Shown: positions 33,147-42,031 of the stretch, piece after piece
Layout: every line of letters begins with the position of its first letter
Numbering within the stretch: position 1 is the first letter of the stretch
Source of the DNA: Corallococcus macrosporus
GTDB lineage: Bacteria > Myxococcota > Myxococcia > Myxococcales > Myxococcaceae
Direction: 5' to 3'
NCBI RefSeq assembly: GCF_017302985.1
Contig: NZ_JAFIMU010000006.1
Coordinates: 310,001 to 374,000, forward strand
Length of the DNA stretch: 64,000 nucleotides
Translations under genes and position numbers: made by a program
Notes under the pieces: model-generated
Databases searched by the model: none
What the model saw: only the letters and a program-made list of their open reading frames with translations
Told to the model about the DNA's origin: nothing

Positions 33147-34673
33147 ATGTCCCGCCCCCGCCTCCTCATCGATGGTGACACCCTGAAGCTGGAGGAGATC
33201 CTCCAGGTCTCCCGCCACGAAGTCACGGTGGAGCTCGCCCCTGAAGCCGCGCAGCGGGTGCAGGCCTCCCGGACGTTGGTGGACCGGGTGGCGGCGGGTG
33301 ACACGCCGTCGTACGGCATCAACACGGGCTTCGGCACGCTGGCGGAGGTGCGCATCGACCGGAAGGACCTGCGCGACCTGCAGCGGAACCTCATCCTGTC
33401 GCACGCCTGTGGCGTGGGAAATCCGCTGCCCCTGCCGGAAGCGCGGGTGCTCCTGCTGCTGAGGGCCAACGTGCTGGCGAAGGGCTTCAGCGGCATCCGG
33501 ATGGAGACGCTGAGCCTGGCCATCGACATGCTGAACCGGGACGTGGTGCCGGTGGTCCCCGAGCGGGGAAGCGTGGGCGCGTCCGGAGACCTGGCCCCGC
33601 TGGCGCACCTGGCGCTGGTGTTGATTGGCGAGGGCGAGGCGTTCTTCGAGGGCGTGCGGATGCCGTCGAAGCAGGCGCTGGAGAAGGCGGGCCTGAAGCC
33701 GGTGGTGCTGGAGGCGAAGGAAGGCCTGACGCTGATCAACGGCACGCAGGCGATGTGCGCGGTGGGCACGCTGACGCAGCTGCGAGCGGAGCTGCTGGCG
33801 GACGTGGCGGACATCGCGGGAGCGATGACGGTGGAGGGCCTGCTGGGAAGCCACAAGCCGTTCCTGCCGGAGATCCACGCGGTGCGTCCGCACGCGGGCC
33901 AGAAGGCGGTCGCCGAGCACCTGCGGCGCATCCTGAAGGGCAGCGAGCTGGTGGAGACGCACGTCAACTGCAGCAAGGTGCAGGACCCCTACAGCCTCCG
34001 GTGCATCCCGCAGGTGCACGGCTCCGCGCGAGAGGGTCTGGCCTTCGCAAGGCGCATCCTGGAGGTGGAGGTGAACAGCGGGACGGACAACCCGCTGGTG
34101 TTCCCGGACACGGGAAACATCATCTCCGGAGGCAACTTCCACGGTCAGCCCATCTCGCTGGCGATGGACGTGGTGGCCATGTCCCTGACGCAGCTGTCGA
34201 GCATCAGCGAGCGCCGCGTGGAGCAGATGGTGAACCCGAGCCTCTCAGGCCTGCCCGCGTTCCTGGCGAAGAACAGCGGGTTGAACAGCGGCTTCATGAT
34301 CGCCCAGGTGACCGCGGCCGCCCTGGTGGCCGAGTCGCGAATCCTGAGCCACCCGGCGTCGGTGGACAGCATCCCCTCCTCCGCGGGCCGAGAGGACCAC
34401 GTGTCCATGGGCATGACAGCAGCGCTCAAGGGCCGTCAGGTGTCTGAGTTCACGCGTTCGTGCCTGGCGATTGAGCTGCTGGTGGCGGCGCAGGCCCTGG
34501 ACTTCCGCCAGCCGGTGAAGCCCGGCAAGGGCGTCCTGGCGGCGTACGAACTGGTCCGCAGCAAGGTTCCGCACATGGACCGGGACCGCGAGCTGCACCA
34601 CGACATCACGGCGGTCACGGCCCTGGTGGAATCCGGGGCGATCCGTGAGGCTGTGAAGTCCGCCACGGCGTGA
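33147..34673 (+). CDS. hutH: Histidine ammonia-lyase
   Basis: A 508-aa MIO-dependent lyase that deaminates histidine to urocanate. The Ala145-Ser146-Gly147 triad in [14 protein letters not shown] forms the MIO cofactor; YGINTGFG (about 56-63) carries the catalytic Tyr. The DNPLVFP and SGGNFHGQP segments are characteristic of HutH rather than of phenylalanine/tyrosine lyases. About 508 aa is the usual length. GGAG eight nt before the ATG. No other hut genes adjoin, so either the pathway is scattered or it serves a special use. Confidence 0.95.
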   Translation: MSRPRLLIDGDTLKLEEILQVSRHEVTVELAPEAAQRVQASRTLVDRVAAGDTPSYGINTGFGTLAEVRIDRKDLRDLQRNLILSHACGVGNPLPLPEARVLLLLRANVLAKGFSGIRMETLSLAIDMLNRDVVPVVPERGSVGASGDLAPLAHLALVLIGEGEAFFEGVRMPSKQALEKAGLKPVVLEAKEGLTLINGTQAMCAVGTLTQLRAELLADVADIAGAMTVEGLLGSHKPFLPEIHAVRPHAGQKAVAEHLRRILKGSELVETHVNCSKVQDPYSLRCIPQVHGSAREGLAFARRILEVEVNSGTDNPLVFPDTGNIISGGNFHGQPISLAMDVVAMSLTQLSSISERRVEQMVNPSLSGLPAFLAKNSGLNSGFMIAQVTAAALVAESRILSHPASVDSIPSSAGREDHVSMGMTAALKGRQVSEFTRSCLAIELLVAAQALDFRQPVKPGKGVLAAYELVRSKVPHMDRDRELHHDITAVTALVESGAIREAVKSATA

Positions 34674-34686
34674 CGACATTTGTAGA

Positions 34687-34761
34687 CACCCTCCGCAATG
34701 GAGGGTGATCCTCGACGTATCCGGGAGGCTGGCCCGCCTTGGGCCGGCCCCAACGTCGAGG
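34687..34761 (+). repeat. Two inverted repeats in the leader of the serine hydrolase gene
   Basis: CACCCTCC (34687-34694) with GGAGGGTG (34700-34707), 5-nt loop, is followed directly by CCTCGACGT (34710-34718) with ACGTCGAGG (34753-34761), which enclose a GGCCC/GGGCC stem. Neither has a T-tract. The second ends 6 nt before the hydrolase ATG and would cover its ribosome-binding region. Either a hutH terminator that needs no U-tract or a structured leader. Confidence 0.5.
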
Positions 34762-34767
34762 CACCCC

Positions 34768-35868
34768 ATGTTCGTGAGTCCCCTGAAGCGAATCTGCCTG
34801 GGGCTTTTGGCCGGCCTTTGCTGCGCGCTTCCAGCTCAAGCGGGTGAGCCAGGGACTCAGGAGCAGGTTCGGAAGTTCGCCGCGGATGCGCACTTCAACG
34901 GTGTCGTCCTGGTCGGCAAGGGTTCTCGCGCGGAGTACGTGGAGGCGTTCGGGGTCAAGAACGCCGAAGCGAAGGAGCTTCTCGCTCGGAACAGCCGGTT
35001 CTTCGTGGGCTCCGTAGGCAAGTGGCTCACGTCCATCGTGGTCCTGCGGCTGGTGGACGAGGGGAAGTTGGCGCTCGACGAGCCCATTCTCACCTACCTC
35101 CCGGAGTACCGCGCGGATACGGGGAAGCAGATCACCCTGCGCCACCTGATCAGCCACGGCAGCGGCCTGCCCAATGGGCTCATGGACGCGTTCAAGAAGG
35201 ACCCGAGCATCGAGAGTGAGACGCGTCCCCAGGCTGAAGCCGTGACGCGGTATGCGCGCGGCGACCTCGTGTTCACGCCGGGGACTCGCTTTGACTACAA
35301 CATCTCCAATTGGATTCTCGTGCAGGCCATCCTGGAGCGTGTCTCCGGGCAGTCCTACGCACAGCTCGCCCAGCGACTTGTGTTCAAGCCCCTGCGCATG
35401 GCGGACAGCGGCATCGCGGCGGGCGAAGCCGGAAACGTTCCGAACCTCGCTCTGGGCTACCGCTCGCTGGAGCCGAAGGTGGAGCGGCGCATCTACAACC
35501 TCCCGAACTATCTAGTGACCGGTGGCGGCTTCTACAGCACCGCCGACGACATGCTGCGCCTGAATCACGGAGTCCTTTCCGGCAAGCTCCTGTCGGCCGC
35601 ATCCAGGAAGGCCCTGCTGACCGTCGAACGCCCTGGGTCCGCCTATGCCCTGGGTGGCCGTGTCCGGACCTATGAGACGAAGGAACAGGCCGCCCAGACT
35701 GTCGCGACGAACGACGGAACGAGCGGCGCCTATCGCACAGTGTCCTGGCGTGTGCTCGATGATGGCCGCACCGTCATCATCCTGAGCAACTTGCGGCCGG
35801 ATGACTCGAAGCTCTTTGCCTTCACGGAATCGCTTCTCGGGCTTCAGAGCGCACCCAAAGAGAACTGA
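34768..35868 (+). CDS. Serine hydrolase, beta-lactamase/PBP4* family (class C-like), exported
   Basis: A 366-aa protein with signal peptide MFVSPLKRICLGLLAGLCCALPAQA. Catalytic pattern of the beta-lactamase/DD-peptidase fold: SVGK at 82-85 (Ser82, Lys85) and YNIS as the YxN motif; the KTG-like strand is probably GTSG in NDGTSGAYR. Periplasmic or extracellular esterase, peptidase or D-amino-acid amidase; substrate cannot be assigned. Two base pairs separate it from a second serine hydrolase, so the two form an operon. Base composition is a little lower in GC than the flanks. Confidence 0.85.
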   Translation: MFVSPLKRICLGLLAGLCCALPAQAGEPGTQEQVRKFAADAHFNGVVLVGKGSRAEYVEAFGVKNAEAKELLARNSRFFVGSVGKWLTSIVVLRLVDEGKLALDEPILTYLPEYRADTGKQITLRHLISHGSGLPNGLMDAFKKDPSIESETRPQAEAVTRYARGDLVFTPGTRFDYNISNWILVQAILERVSGQSYAQLAQRLVFKPLRMADSGIAAGEAGNVPNLALGYRSLEPKVERRIYNLPNYLVTGGGFYSTADDMLRLNHGVLSGKLLSAASRKALLTVERPGSAYALGGRVRTYETKEQAAQTVATNDGTSGAYRTVSWRVLDDGRTVIILSNLRPDDSKLFAFTESLLGLQSAPKEN

Positions 35869-35870
35869 TC

Positions 35871-37256
35871 ATGAACATTCAACGATGGAGCATGCTGCTT
35901 CTCCTGGGATCGACGCAGCTGGCCTGGGGCGCACCCGACAAGGTGGATGCATTCCTACGCGCGGAGATGGCTCGCAATCACATCCCTGGCGCGGCGGTCG
36001 CGGTGGTTCGTGACGGCAAGGTCATCAAGCTCGCGGCTTATGGCACGGCGAACCTGGAATGGAACGCGCCGACCAGCACCCGCACGGCGTTCCAGATCGC
36101 CTCCGGCACCAAGATGTTCACGGCAGTGCTGTTGATGGACCTCGTGGGCCAGGGGAAACTCAAGCTGGCTGACCGCGTCTGCCAGTACATCGCCGACTGC
36201 CCAGTTGCGTGGAAGGACATCACGGTTCATCAGCTTGCGAGCCACACGTCCGGGATGAAGCCCGGGCCGGTGAACCCCGACGTATCCAGCGTCGCTGTGG
36301 CGGTAGAGGCGGCGAAGAAGGTCCCACTTGCGGCAACCCCAGGTGAGAAGGCTGCCTATGGATCTGACGACTTCGTCCTCCTTGCCCACATCCTGGAGAA
36401 GGCGGGCGGTGCGCCCTATCAGCAACTCCTGCGCGACCGCGTCTTCACGCCCTTGCAGATGACGAACAGCGGATTTGATCAGGCCACGCTCACCGAGGGA
36501 CATGTCGTTCTGACCAGCGAGGTGGTCCGCGAGCGCTCGGCGACCTATCAGTGGAAGACCGACCACCAGCAGCAGTACTGGTTCGTGTATCCCCACTACA
36601 CGCTCGCGGCCGGGGGACTCTTCTCCAGCATCACAGACATGGCGAAGTTCGCCGCTGCGCTGATGACGGACACGCTCTTGAGCGCGGAGCTGCGCAAGGC
36701 CATGTGGACGCATCCCACGCTCAACAGCGGCAAGCCCGGCAGCTTCGCGGTGGGCTGGACTGTGGCCCGGTATCGCGGGCGTCCCGAGGTGGGCCACAGC
36801 GGCGGTCCGGCGCTCTCCGATACGGTCTACTACCCGGACGAAAAGCTCGCTGTGGTCGTCCTGACGAACCAGCGAAAGCTGGTCCCCAACCTCGCGCATG
36901 GAGTGGCGAACTTCTACCTGTCTCCCCCGCCCTTCCTGAATGCCCCCGGCATCACCGACGCCGTCCCCGAGCGGACTGAGACGTTGAACCAGCTCCTGCC
37001 CTCGCTGGTCCAGGGCAAGGCGGAGTCCCATTACTTCACCGGGTCCGCGAAGGACGCGCTCGCGGAGCTGAACGAGTGGCTGCCAATCCAGCTTGGTGGA
37101 ATGCCTCGGCTGAGCCGCCTGGTCCTCCTGGAGGATTCGGCGGACCACCTGTCTCGGACCTACCGCGCTGTGTATGGCAAGGACCAGACGCTGCGCTGGA
37201 AGGTCACGTTTGATGCGGCCGGGCTGATCTCGGAACTGGACGTCGCGGACGAGTAA
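35871..37256 (+). CDS. Serine hydrolase, beta-lactamase family, with extra C-terminal domain
   Basis: A 461-aa exported protein (MNIQRWSMLLLLGSTQLAWG). SxxK motif SGTK at 78-81, LASHTSGM, then YGSDDFVLL in the place of YxN, so the Asn is replaced by Ser, and HSGG near residue 313 as the third motif. Residues 360-461 form an extra C-terminal domain (LLPSLVQGKAESHYFTG...LRWKVTFDAAGLISELDV), as in many stand-alone myxobacterial and soil-bacterial hydrolases. Cotranscribed with the preceding hydrolase; likely tandem paralogs that have diverged widely. Confidence 0.85.
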   Translation: MNIQRWSMLLLLGSTQLAWGAPDKVDAFLRAEMARNHIPGAAVAVVRDGKVIKLAAYGTANLEWNAPTSTRTAFQIASGTKMFTAVLLMDLVGQGKLKLADRVCQYIADCPVAWKDITVHQLASHTSGMKPGPVNPDVSSVAVAVEAAKKVPLAATPGEKAAYGSDDFVLLAHILEKAGGAPYQQLLRDRVFTPLQMTNSGFDQATLTEGHVVLTSEVVRERSATYQWKTDHQQQYWFVYPHYTLAAGGLFSSITDMAKFAAALMTDTLLSAELRKAMWTHPTLNSGKPGSFAVGWTVARYRGRPEVGHSGGPALSDTVYYPDEKLAVVVLTNQRKLVPNLAHGVANFYLSPPPFLNAPGITDAVPERTETLNQLLPSLVQGKAESHYFTGSAKDALAELNEWLPIQLGGMPRLSRLVLLEDSADHLSRTYRAVYGKDQTLRWKVTFDAAGLISELDVADE

Positions 37257-37261
37257 CCTAC

Positions 37262-38434
37262 TCAGCGGTCCTCGCTCCGGATCCAGACGTGGTGTTCGAC
37301 CTTCGACCAGTTCTTCTTGGCCGCGGGTGACAGCGTGGCGTAGCCCGGCCGGGAGGTTTCATCCAGGTAGTGCTGGTAGGCCTCCTGGAGCGTGGAGCCG
37401 ATGCCCAGGACGTAGGCGTACAGGAAGAGCTCCGTGGAGTAGCCGTACTGGGCTGCGTTGTTCGGCTGCTCGTAGACGGTCGCGATCAGCACTCCGCCGT
37501 TCTTCGGCAGATGCGGCCCGACTCGCTCAAGGATCTTGTCCAGCTTCTCCTGGGTGCGCTTGTAGTTGGCGGCGGTGATCAGGCCGCTCATGAGCCACTC
37601 CACGACAGAGGCGGACCAGTTGTACGACTTCGTCCCTGTCACCACCTCGATCCCGTTCGAGGTCGGCACCCGGCGGAGTGTCACGGCCGTAACCTGGTAT
37701 TGACGCGCGGGCGGTGACGGCTTCAGGGGGACTGGCGTCAGCTGCGGCTTCACTGTCGCCGTTGTTGGTGGCGTGGTGCTCACCGGCGCCAGGGGCACGG
37801 TGACCTGCGGCCCCGACTGTGGGGTCAACCGCGTCGTCTTTCCGACCAGCCGCGAGCCCGACAGGATGGCCTGTCCCTGTCGCTGGAGGGGCGCGTAGCC
37901 CTCCTTGGGCTTGAAGGCGAGGTGCTTCAACTTCGCCTCCTGCACCGCGTCCGCGTAGCGGATCTCCTGCGCCTGCATCTGCTGCGTCCCGTGGAAGGCC
38001 TGGTTCGACTCGAACACCTTCCCCATCAGGGACTCGAACTCGCCGCTCCGCTGGTTGGCTTTCGAGTCCACCAGGGCGCAGCGCACGTACCCGTAGCCGT
38101 ACATCTTCCCGCGGTTCTTCGAGTAGATGTGGTCGACGTCGTGCCCTGAGACCACAGGTCCGAAGGCAGCGGCCCAGGCGTTGCGGTACCCGCCGTAATG
38201 CGGGCTGACCCACAGCTGCTTCTCCCCCGTGAAGCTCTCCACCACGAGGACGTCCTTGGACTGGTAGCGGGCCAGCGAGTAGCAGTGGCCCACGTACTTC
38301 TCCAGGGCCGCCTGATCCTTCGCGGCGACGGGAATCGGGGGATCGACGACGGGGGGCGGGCTCACGGGGAGTGCGGAGCCAAGCACGCCCCTCCACACCG
38401 GGGCAACACGGCCGACCGCCTGCGCTCCGAACAC
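37262..38434 (-). CDS. Unknown protein with HNH-like nuclease motif
   Basis: A 390-aa protein of no recognised family. The most informative stretch is SGHDVDHIYSKNRGK (His98, Asp101, His102) followed by ALVDSKANQRSGEFE (Asn127), spaced like the DH...N...(H/E) core of HNH/endonuclease-VII-type nucleases that occur in polymorphic toxins. A Pro/Thr linker (about 205-240) leads to a C-terminal domain that contains KSYNWSASVVEWLMSG and NNAAQYGYSTELFLYAYVLGIG. No signal peptide. It uses a GTG start inside the left 67-bp direct repeat, so the true start may lie a little downstream. A toxin or cargo role is possible. Confidence 0.6.
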   Translation of the reverse strand: MFGAQAVGRVAPVWRGVLGSALPVSPPPVVDPPIPVAAKDQAALEKYVGHCYSLARYQSKDVLVVESFTGEKQLWVSPHYGGYRNAWAAAFGPVVSGHDVDHIYSKNRGKMYGYGYVRCALVDSKANQRSGEFESLMGKVFESNQAFHGTQQMQAQEIRYADAVQEAKLKHLAFKPKEGYAPLQRQGQAILSGSRLVGKTTRLTPQSGPQVTVPLAPVSTTPPTTATVKPQLTPVPLKPSPPARQYQVTAVTLRRVPTSNGIEVVTGTKSYNWSASVVEWLMSGLITAANYKRTQEKLDKILERVGPHLPKNGGVLIATVYEQPNNAAQYGYSTELFLYAYVLGIGSTLQEAYQHYLDETSRPGYATLSPAAKKNWSKVEHHVWIRSEDR

Positions 38435-38500
38435 CTTTCCAGCGCCCGTCCGCCTACCTGCCTTGTACCCAAATCACCAGGGGAAACGGGGAGTTGAGGG
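38434..38500. repeat. Left copy of a diverged 67-bp direct repeat
   Basis: Aligns with 41891-41957 in the same orientation, roughly 80% identical by eye. Shared blocks include CCAGCGCC, GTCCGCCT, CAAATC and AGTTGAGGG. It overlaps the start of the HNH-like gene and abuts the IS5 remnant. The pair brackets the IS debris and the SIR2 gene, so it may mark the edges of an old insertion. Confidence 0.65.
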
Positions 38501-38504
38501 CCGG

Positions 38505-38680
38505 CGAGCATTGAGGGCTTTCCTTGGTAGCGCAGCCAAAGGACTATTGAAGCGACGTGCAGGACGGCGAGATAGCACTTCGCTGTTTTGTCGTAGCAAG
38601 TGGCCGCAGCGAGAAAGCGCTTGAGGTCAAGTAAGAAGGACTTCCACTCGGTAGCGCGTACCGTCCGGTCAATGCCGTAT
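38505..38680 (-). pseudogene. IS5-family transposase remnant (C-terminal end)
   Basis: On the minus strand the frame reads GIDRTVRATEWKSF then LDLKRFLAAATCYDKTAKCY followed by LAVLHVASIVLWLRYQG. This matches the ending of IS5-group transposases (RYDKTARNFLA...HLASIxLWLR), but no upstream catalytic part or terminal repeats remain. Decayed fragment. Confidence 0.65.
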
Positions 38681-38791
38681 TAGGGCGATTGAAGCCAAGC
38701 CCGGCCGTGAGCGGCGGGCACCGCGAGTTCCAGCGCAGAGAAGTGACGTGGTGAGCTGGCGTCAGGACGAGTCAGCAGCGCGAAGATGCTT

Positions 38792-38989
38792 CTATCCGTG
38801 CGGCAGCAACTCGCTGATGCGGGCGTTCAGGCGAGCTTGGACGCGCAGCAGTACGTCGACGAGGTAGGTCTCGGAATTGACGCCGTTGGCCTCGCAGGTG
38901 GCGACGAGAGCCTAAAGGCCGGCGAGGTTCTGCCCTGCGGCCTCGTGGCCGACGAAGGTAAGCGCCCGGTGGACGTCGTGCCGAGATGC
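38792..38989 (-). pseudogene. IS66-family transposase remnant with internal stop
   Basis: The minus-strand frame reads VHRALTFVGHEAAGQNLAGL, a TAG at 38912-38914, then ALVATCEANGVNSETYLVDV and LLRVQARLNARISELLPHG before a TAG at 38792-38794. This is the C-terminal end of IS66 TnpC, where the stop replaces the Tyr of the usual GLYALVATCEANGVNP. Non-functional. Confidence 0.78.
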
Positions 38990-39019
38990 TTGATGACAGA
39001 CGCGGACCGTGCTCGGCGA

Positions 39020-39164
39020 GCACCGCGAGGAGCGAACTGTTCGGTGACTGAGTTGGGGGCGACTCGGGCGCCGTGCGTCGCCGCATCCACTCGCGGGGTA
39101 GTAGCTCACCGATGCGCGAGTGGGGATGCGTCTGCACACGCAGCAGCACGTCGCGCGGTTCGTA
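39020..39164 (-). pseudogene. Second IS66-family transposase remnant
   Basis: Minus-strand frame YEPRDVLLRVQTHPHSRIGE, then LLPREWMRRRTAPESPPTQS. It repeats the C-terminal end of the neighbouring remnant (DVLLRVQ...RI.ELLP), so two IS66-type ends lie in tandem. Probably derived from separate or nested insertions. The rest of the 38501-39196 gap shows no intact gene. Confidence 0.68.
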
Positions 39165-39196
39165 ATTCTGACCAGCTCGGCCCGCTTTTCGTTAGG

Positions 39197-41470
39197 TTAC
39201 AGTCCAGCACCGTCGACAGCGATCATCCTATCAATAACAACAGCAGCGACCAAATCCTTCAACTCTTGCTCGCTCGAGCCAGCATAACGCTTGATAATTT
39301 CATCATAAACACCAATAGCCTCGGAACGCTTCCCCTCCCGCTGCAGGGCCTCACCTTTTCCATGCATAGCCCTGGCAACAGACATCCTCAAATACGAATC
39401 AGAAGCCTCTCCGAATCGCCTCTCAACCTCATCATAAACAACGAGGCTTTCCGCCCATCTACCTCCATCAGAAAGCGAGTTCGCCTTGCCGGTAAGCGCC
39501 AGCGCCAGCATCCCATCTGAACCAGCCTTCGGCGCACTCTCAATGCGACGAATTAATTCACTATACGCCTCAACGCTATCTACATACCTTCCAATGTCAT
39601 AACAACAACTACCTTTTCGAAACAAGGCAACAGCAACCATATCCCCCATCCCAGACTGTTCCTCGCCTCCGAAGCGCCTCACTATCTCCTCATACACTGC
39701 TACGCCGTCTGCGACCTTCCCCGCGCCCTCCAGCGACAAGCCCTTTCCAATAAGAGCTCCGGCAACTCGCTCCTTCAAAACGTCCTCGACGGCTTGGCCA
39801 AATCTCGTCAAGAAATCATCATATGCCGCGACAGCCTCGGAAAACCTTCCTGCATCTGAAAAAGCCTTGGCTTTATTGAACAACGCGTATGCAACACGCT
39901 CTTTTAGCCGAGCCTCCGAAACCCTGCCAAACCTTCGAACGACTTCATCATACACAACGACAGCACCATCAATATTGTTCATTGAAACCAGTGCCGCCCC
40001 CCGGCTATTGCTTGCCATTCCCCACCTGATGTTCCAGTGAGGATCACTTCCATCTGTGCGGTCTTGAGCAATCTCGCATAGGCGAATCCAGAGATTAGAA
40101 GCCTCAAGCCACATCGGAGCCCACTCGCGCTTCGCCTTGACGGTTTCGGATGCAATTCCACGACAAATCGCTTCAAGAGCACCATCTAAATCCGGAATCT
40201 GCGACTTAAGAAGCATTGTTAGATTGACACTCCTCGCAATCTCCAAAGCTTCCGGATACGCCGCCCTGCGAACAGCTCCATTCACCCCCATAAGAAACGC
40301 GGCCTGCATCGCCCTATCCGGACTTTGCTCGGCTTCCCGCCTAACCAAGTCTGCACCATCCTTGACGCGGCGAATCACGGACCTAATCAAGTACGTATCG
40401 TCATCATCCGGGACATCTGGAGCGACGAGACCCGAAAGAAATTTCTCAAAAAAATCCAAAGGGTCTCGAGTGAGCTCCGGCTCGTCAAGATTCAATTCTC
40501 GAACAAGTGCATCAAGAACCTGACGAGCTGGAAGAGTCGCGCTTGTTGTCTTCAAATCACCAGTTCCAACAGATGACGTAGTGCCTGTGCCAGCATCCTG
40601 TCTCATTCCGCCTGAACCAAGAATATCAGACGCTCCATCCTTACCTTGCAGTTGAATACTTGGGACAACGAGTCGAACATTGCCGTGCTCCACAAGCCAG
40701 CCTGGAAGTCTCTCGACCTCGGAGCGTTCAAAACAGAACCAGTAGAGATTGTGTCTCAGTGGCTCTTGTCGAAGTCGGCGCCGAAGGGCTCCCATGACGA
40801 CATCTTTTTCCCATCCAGAGTACCCAACAACCAGCGGAGAGCGATGTGAAAGAATGCGATCAAGCAAATGGCGCATCCCGTCATTTGCCTCAGGGTCATT
40901 GGCGGCTCGAAGCTCAATCTCACCATTCAAATTGCAGCAGTCATAAAACCAATGAGTCCCGTGAACATGAACAATTTGGGGGTCGTTTCTTTCGACATCA
41001 ATGCGACGCGTTGTTCCGGGATGATCGCAAACAATAACATCTAACCTAAAAAGCCGCAGTGCCTTTGCCAGCAACTCATCGAAATTTGTGGTGACTACAA
41101 TATTCGCTAGTCTTCCTGAGCTAACCAAGTGTGCCAAGCGCAGGTTTGCGGCAGAAATATGTGCAGACTTGATCTGGTGATGAAGGAAAGCTCGCCTTTG
41201 CTCGGCGTGCGGATAGGCGGCCTGAAATAGGGCGGCATACCTATCCATGGCGCTACCGTCGAGATTGGGAACTTGCTCGCCGCGCTCTCGAATCGCGGCC
41301 ATGCACTTCTCTTCGATTCCCCGCGCTAGCGGAATCGGCGGATATGAAATGCCAGCTCCGACAATAAAGAAGTAGGGTGCTGCTGGGCGCCCAGCGTGCC
41401 ACGGCAATGTCCTGGTCGCGTTCGCTATTTCGCGCACTGCCTCTGGTAGGGACAACAATCTTGGACTCAT
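39197..41470 (-). CDS. SIR2-domain protein with C-terminal TPR-like repeats (candidate anti-phage NADase)
   Basis: A 757-aa cytoplasmic protein. Residues 30-260 are a SIR2-like (SIR2_2) domain: FFIVGAGIS (GAG at 38-40), VVTTNFDELL with Asn129-Phe-Asp131, VHVHGTHW with His170, and VVGYSGWEKD at 215-223. The NAD-binding and catalytic Asn/His residues are retained, so NAD hydrolysis is plausible. From about 500 to 750 there are five or six helical repeats of about 45 residues of the form AVAxYDExxRRFG, TPR-like. SIR2 plus a repeat sensor is the plan of several abortive-infection proteins (ThsA, Dsr types). GC content is clearly below all neighbours and rare codons are common, indicating transfer. 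ATG at 41470; a GTG at 41482 is also possible. Confidence 0.85.
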   Translation of the reverse strand: MSPRLLSLPEAVREIANATRTLPWHAGRPAAPYFFIVGAGISYPPIPLARGIEEKCMAAIRERGEQVPNLDGSAMDRYAALFQAAYPHAEQRRAFLHHQIKSAHISAANLRLAHLVSSGRLANIVVTTNFDELLAKALRLFRLDVIVCDHPGTTRRIDVERNDPQIVHVHGTHWFYDCCNLNGEIELRAANDPEANDGMRHLLDRILSHRSPLVVGYSGWEKDVVMGALRRRLRQEPLRHNLYWFCFERSEVERLPGWLVEHGNVRLVVPSIQLQGKDGASDILGSGGMRQDAGTGTTSSVGTGDLKTTSATLPARQVLDALVRELNLDEPELTRDPLDFFEKFLSGLVAPDVPDDDDTYLIRSVIRRVKDGADLVRREAEQSPDRAMQAAFLMGVNGAVRRAAYPEALEIARSVNLTMLLKSQIPDLDGALEAICRGIASETVKAKREWAPMWLEASNLWIRLCEIAQDRTDGSDPHWNIRWGMASNSRGAALVSMNNIDGAVVVYDEVVRRFGRVSEARLKERVAYALFNKAKAFSDAGRFSEAVAAYDDFLTRFGQAVEDVLKERVAGALIGKGLSLEGAGKVADGVAVYEEIVRRFGGEEQSGMGDMVAVALFRKGSCCYDIGRYVDSVEAYSELIRRIESAPKAGSDGMLALALTGKANSLSDGGRWAESLVVYDEVERRFGEASDSYLRMSVARAMHGKGEALQREGKRSEAIGVYDEIIKRYAGSSEQELKDLVAAVVIDRMIAVDGAGL

Positions 41471-42031
41471 TTGGTGCGCCACCCGCAGTCAGTCAACAGC
41501 AAACACATGGGCAACATATGGATGTCGAACAATTGTCTTTTGGCTTTCAGCCTATTCTTGAAGACTCATCGCCATTGCATGCCGTCGACTCTCTTTGTGT
41601 TCTATTAAACAAGAATCGCCTAAATCCGCTGTCTCTATATAAAGGCAAGTATCAGTCGAAGGTACGATGGGTTTCCTGTGACGTGAAATGCCCTCCGTGA
41701 CGGTTTACTGCCAGTGCATCCTGACTTTGACGGCAGCAACATGGCTTTTGGTGCTGCTGTCCTTCCTCAAAGCAGTTTAGTACCTCGCGGCATCGAAGGC
41801 CGGAATCGCCGAGCAGTAAGGTCATCGACAAGGCGGCGCTAAACTCCCCTCCACGCGACTGCAGTAGAATGGTAGCCCGAGTCCCCAGTGCCTTCCCAGC
41901 GCCTGTCCGCCTGCCTCCCCTGCACTCAAATCGTCAGGAAAGTCGGGAAGTTGAGGGGCCAGCCGAGCGCGTGGTACGAACTCCCGTTCAGTCTCCCCCT
42001 CTCAATTTCAAAGTGCCTGGAGTCGGCTTCC
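41471..42031. other. 561-bp intergenic region upstream of the SIR2 gene and TPR gene
   Basis: AT-rich to about 41660 (with TATATA near 41635), probably carrying the SIR2 gene promoter, although no clear -35/-10 pair stands out. A short minus-strand frame near 41763-41835 reads MTLLLGDSGLRCREVLNCFE, faintly like a DDE-transposase (IS1380-type) segment and too short to name. The right 67-bp repeat lies at 41891-41957. No credible gene seen. Confidence 0.5.
41891..41957. repeat. Right copy of the diverged 67-bp direct repeat
   Basis: Matches 38434-38500 in direct orientation. It lies 74 bp before the ATG of the large TPR gene. GC content returns to the chromosomal level at about this point, which fits an island boundary. 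Confidence 0.65.

Noticed and set aside
34687-34707. Rho-independent terminator of hutH
   Set aside because: The stem is perfect but there is no U-tract; kept only as an inverted repeat.
41377-41700. Plus-strand 107-aa gene overlapping the SIR2 start
   Set aside because: Overlaps the N-terminal coding part of the SIR2 gene for about 100 bp and shows no family features or ribosome site.
41763-41835. IS1380-type transposase fragment
   Set aside because: Only about 20 residues resemble one short segment of such transposases; too little to annotate.
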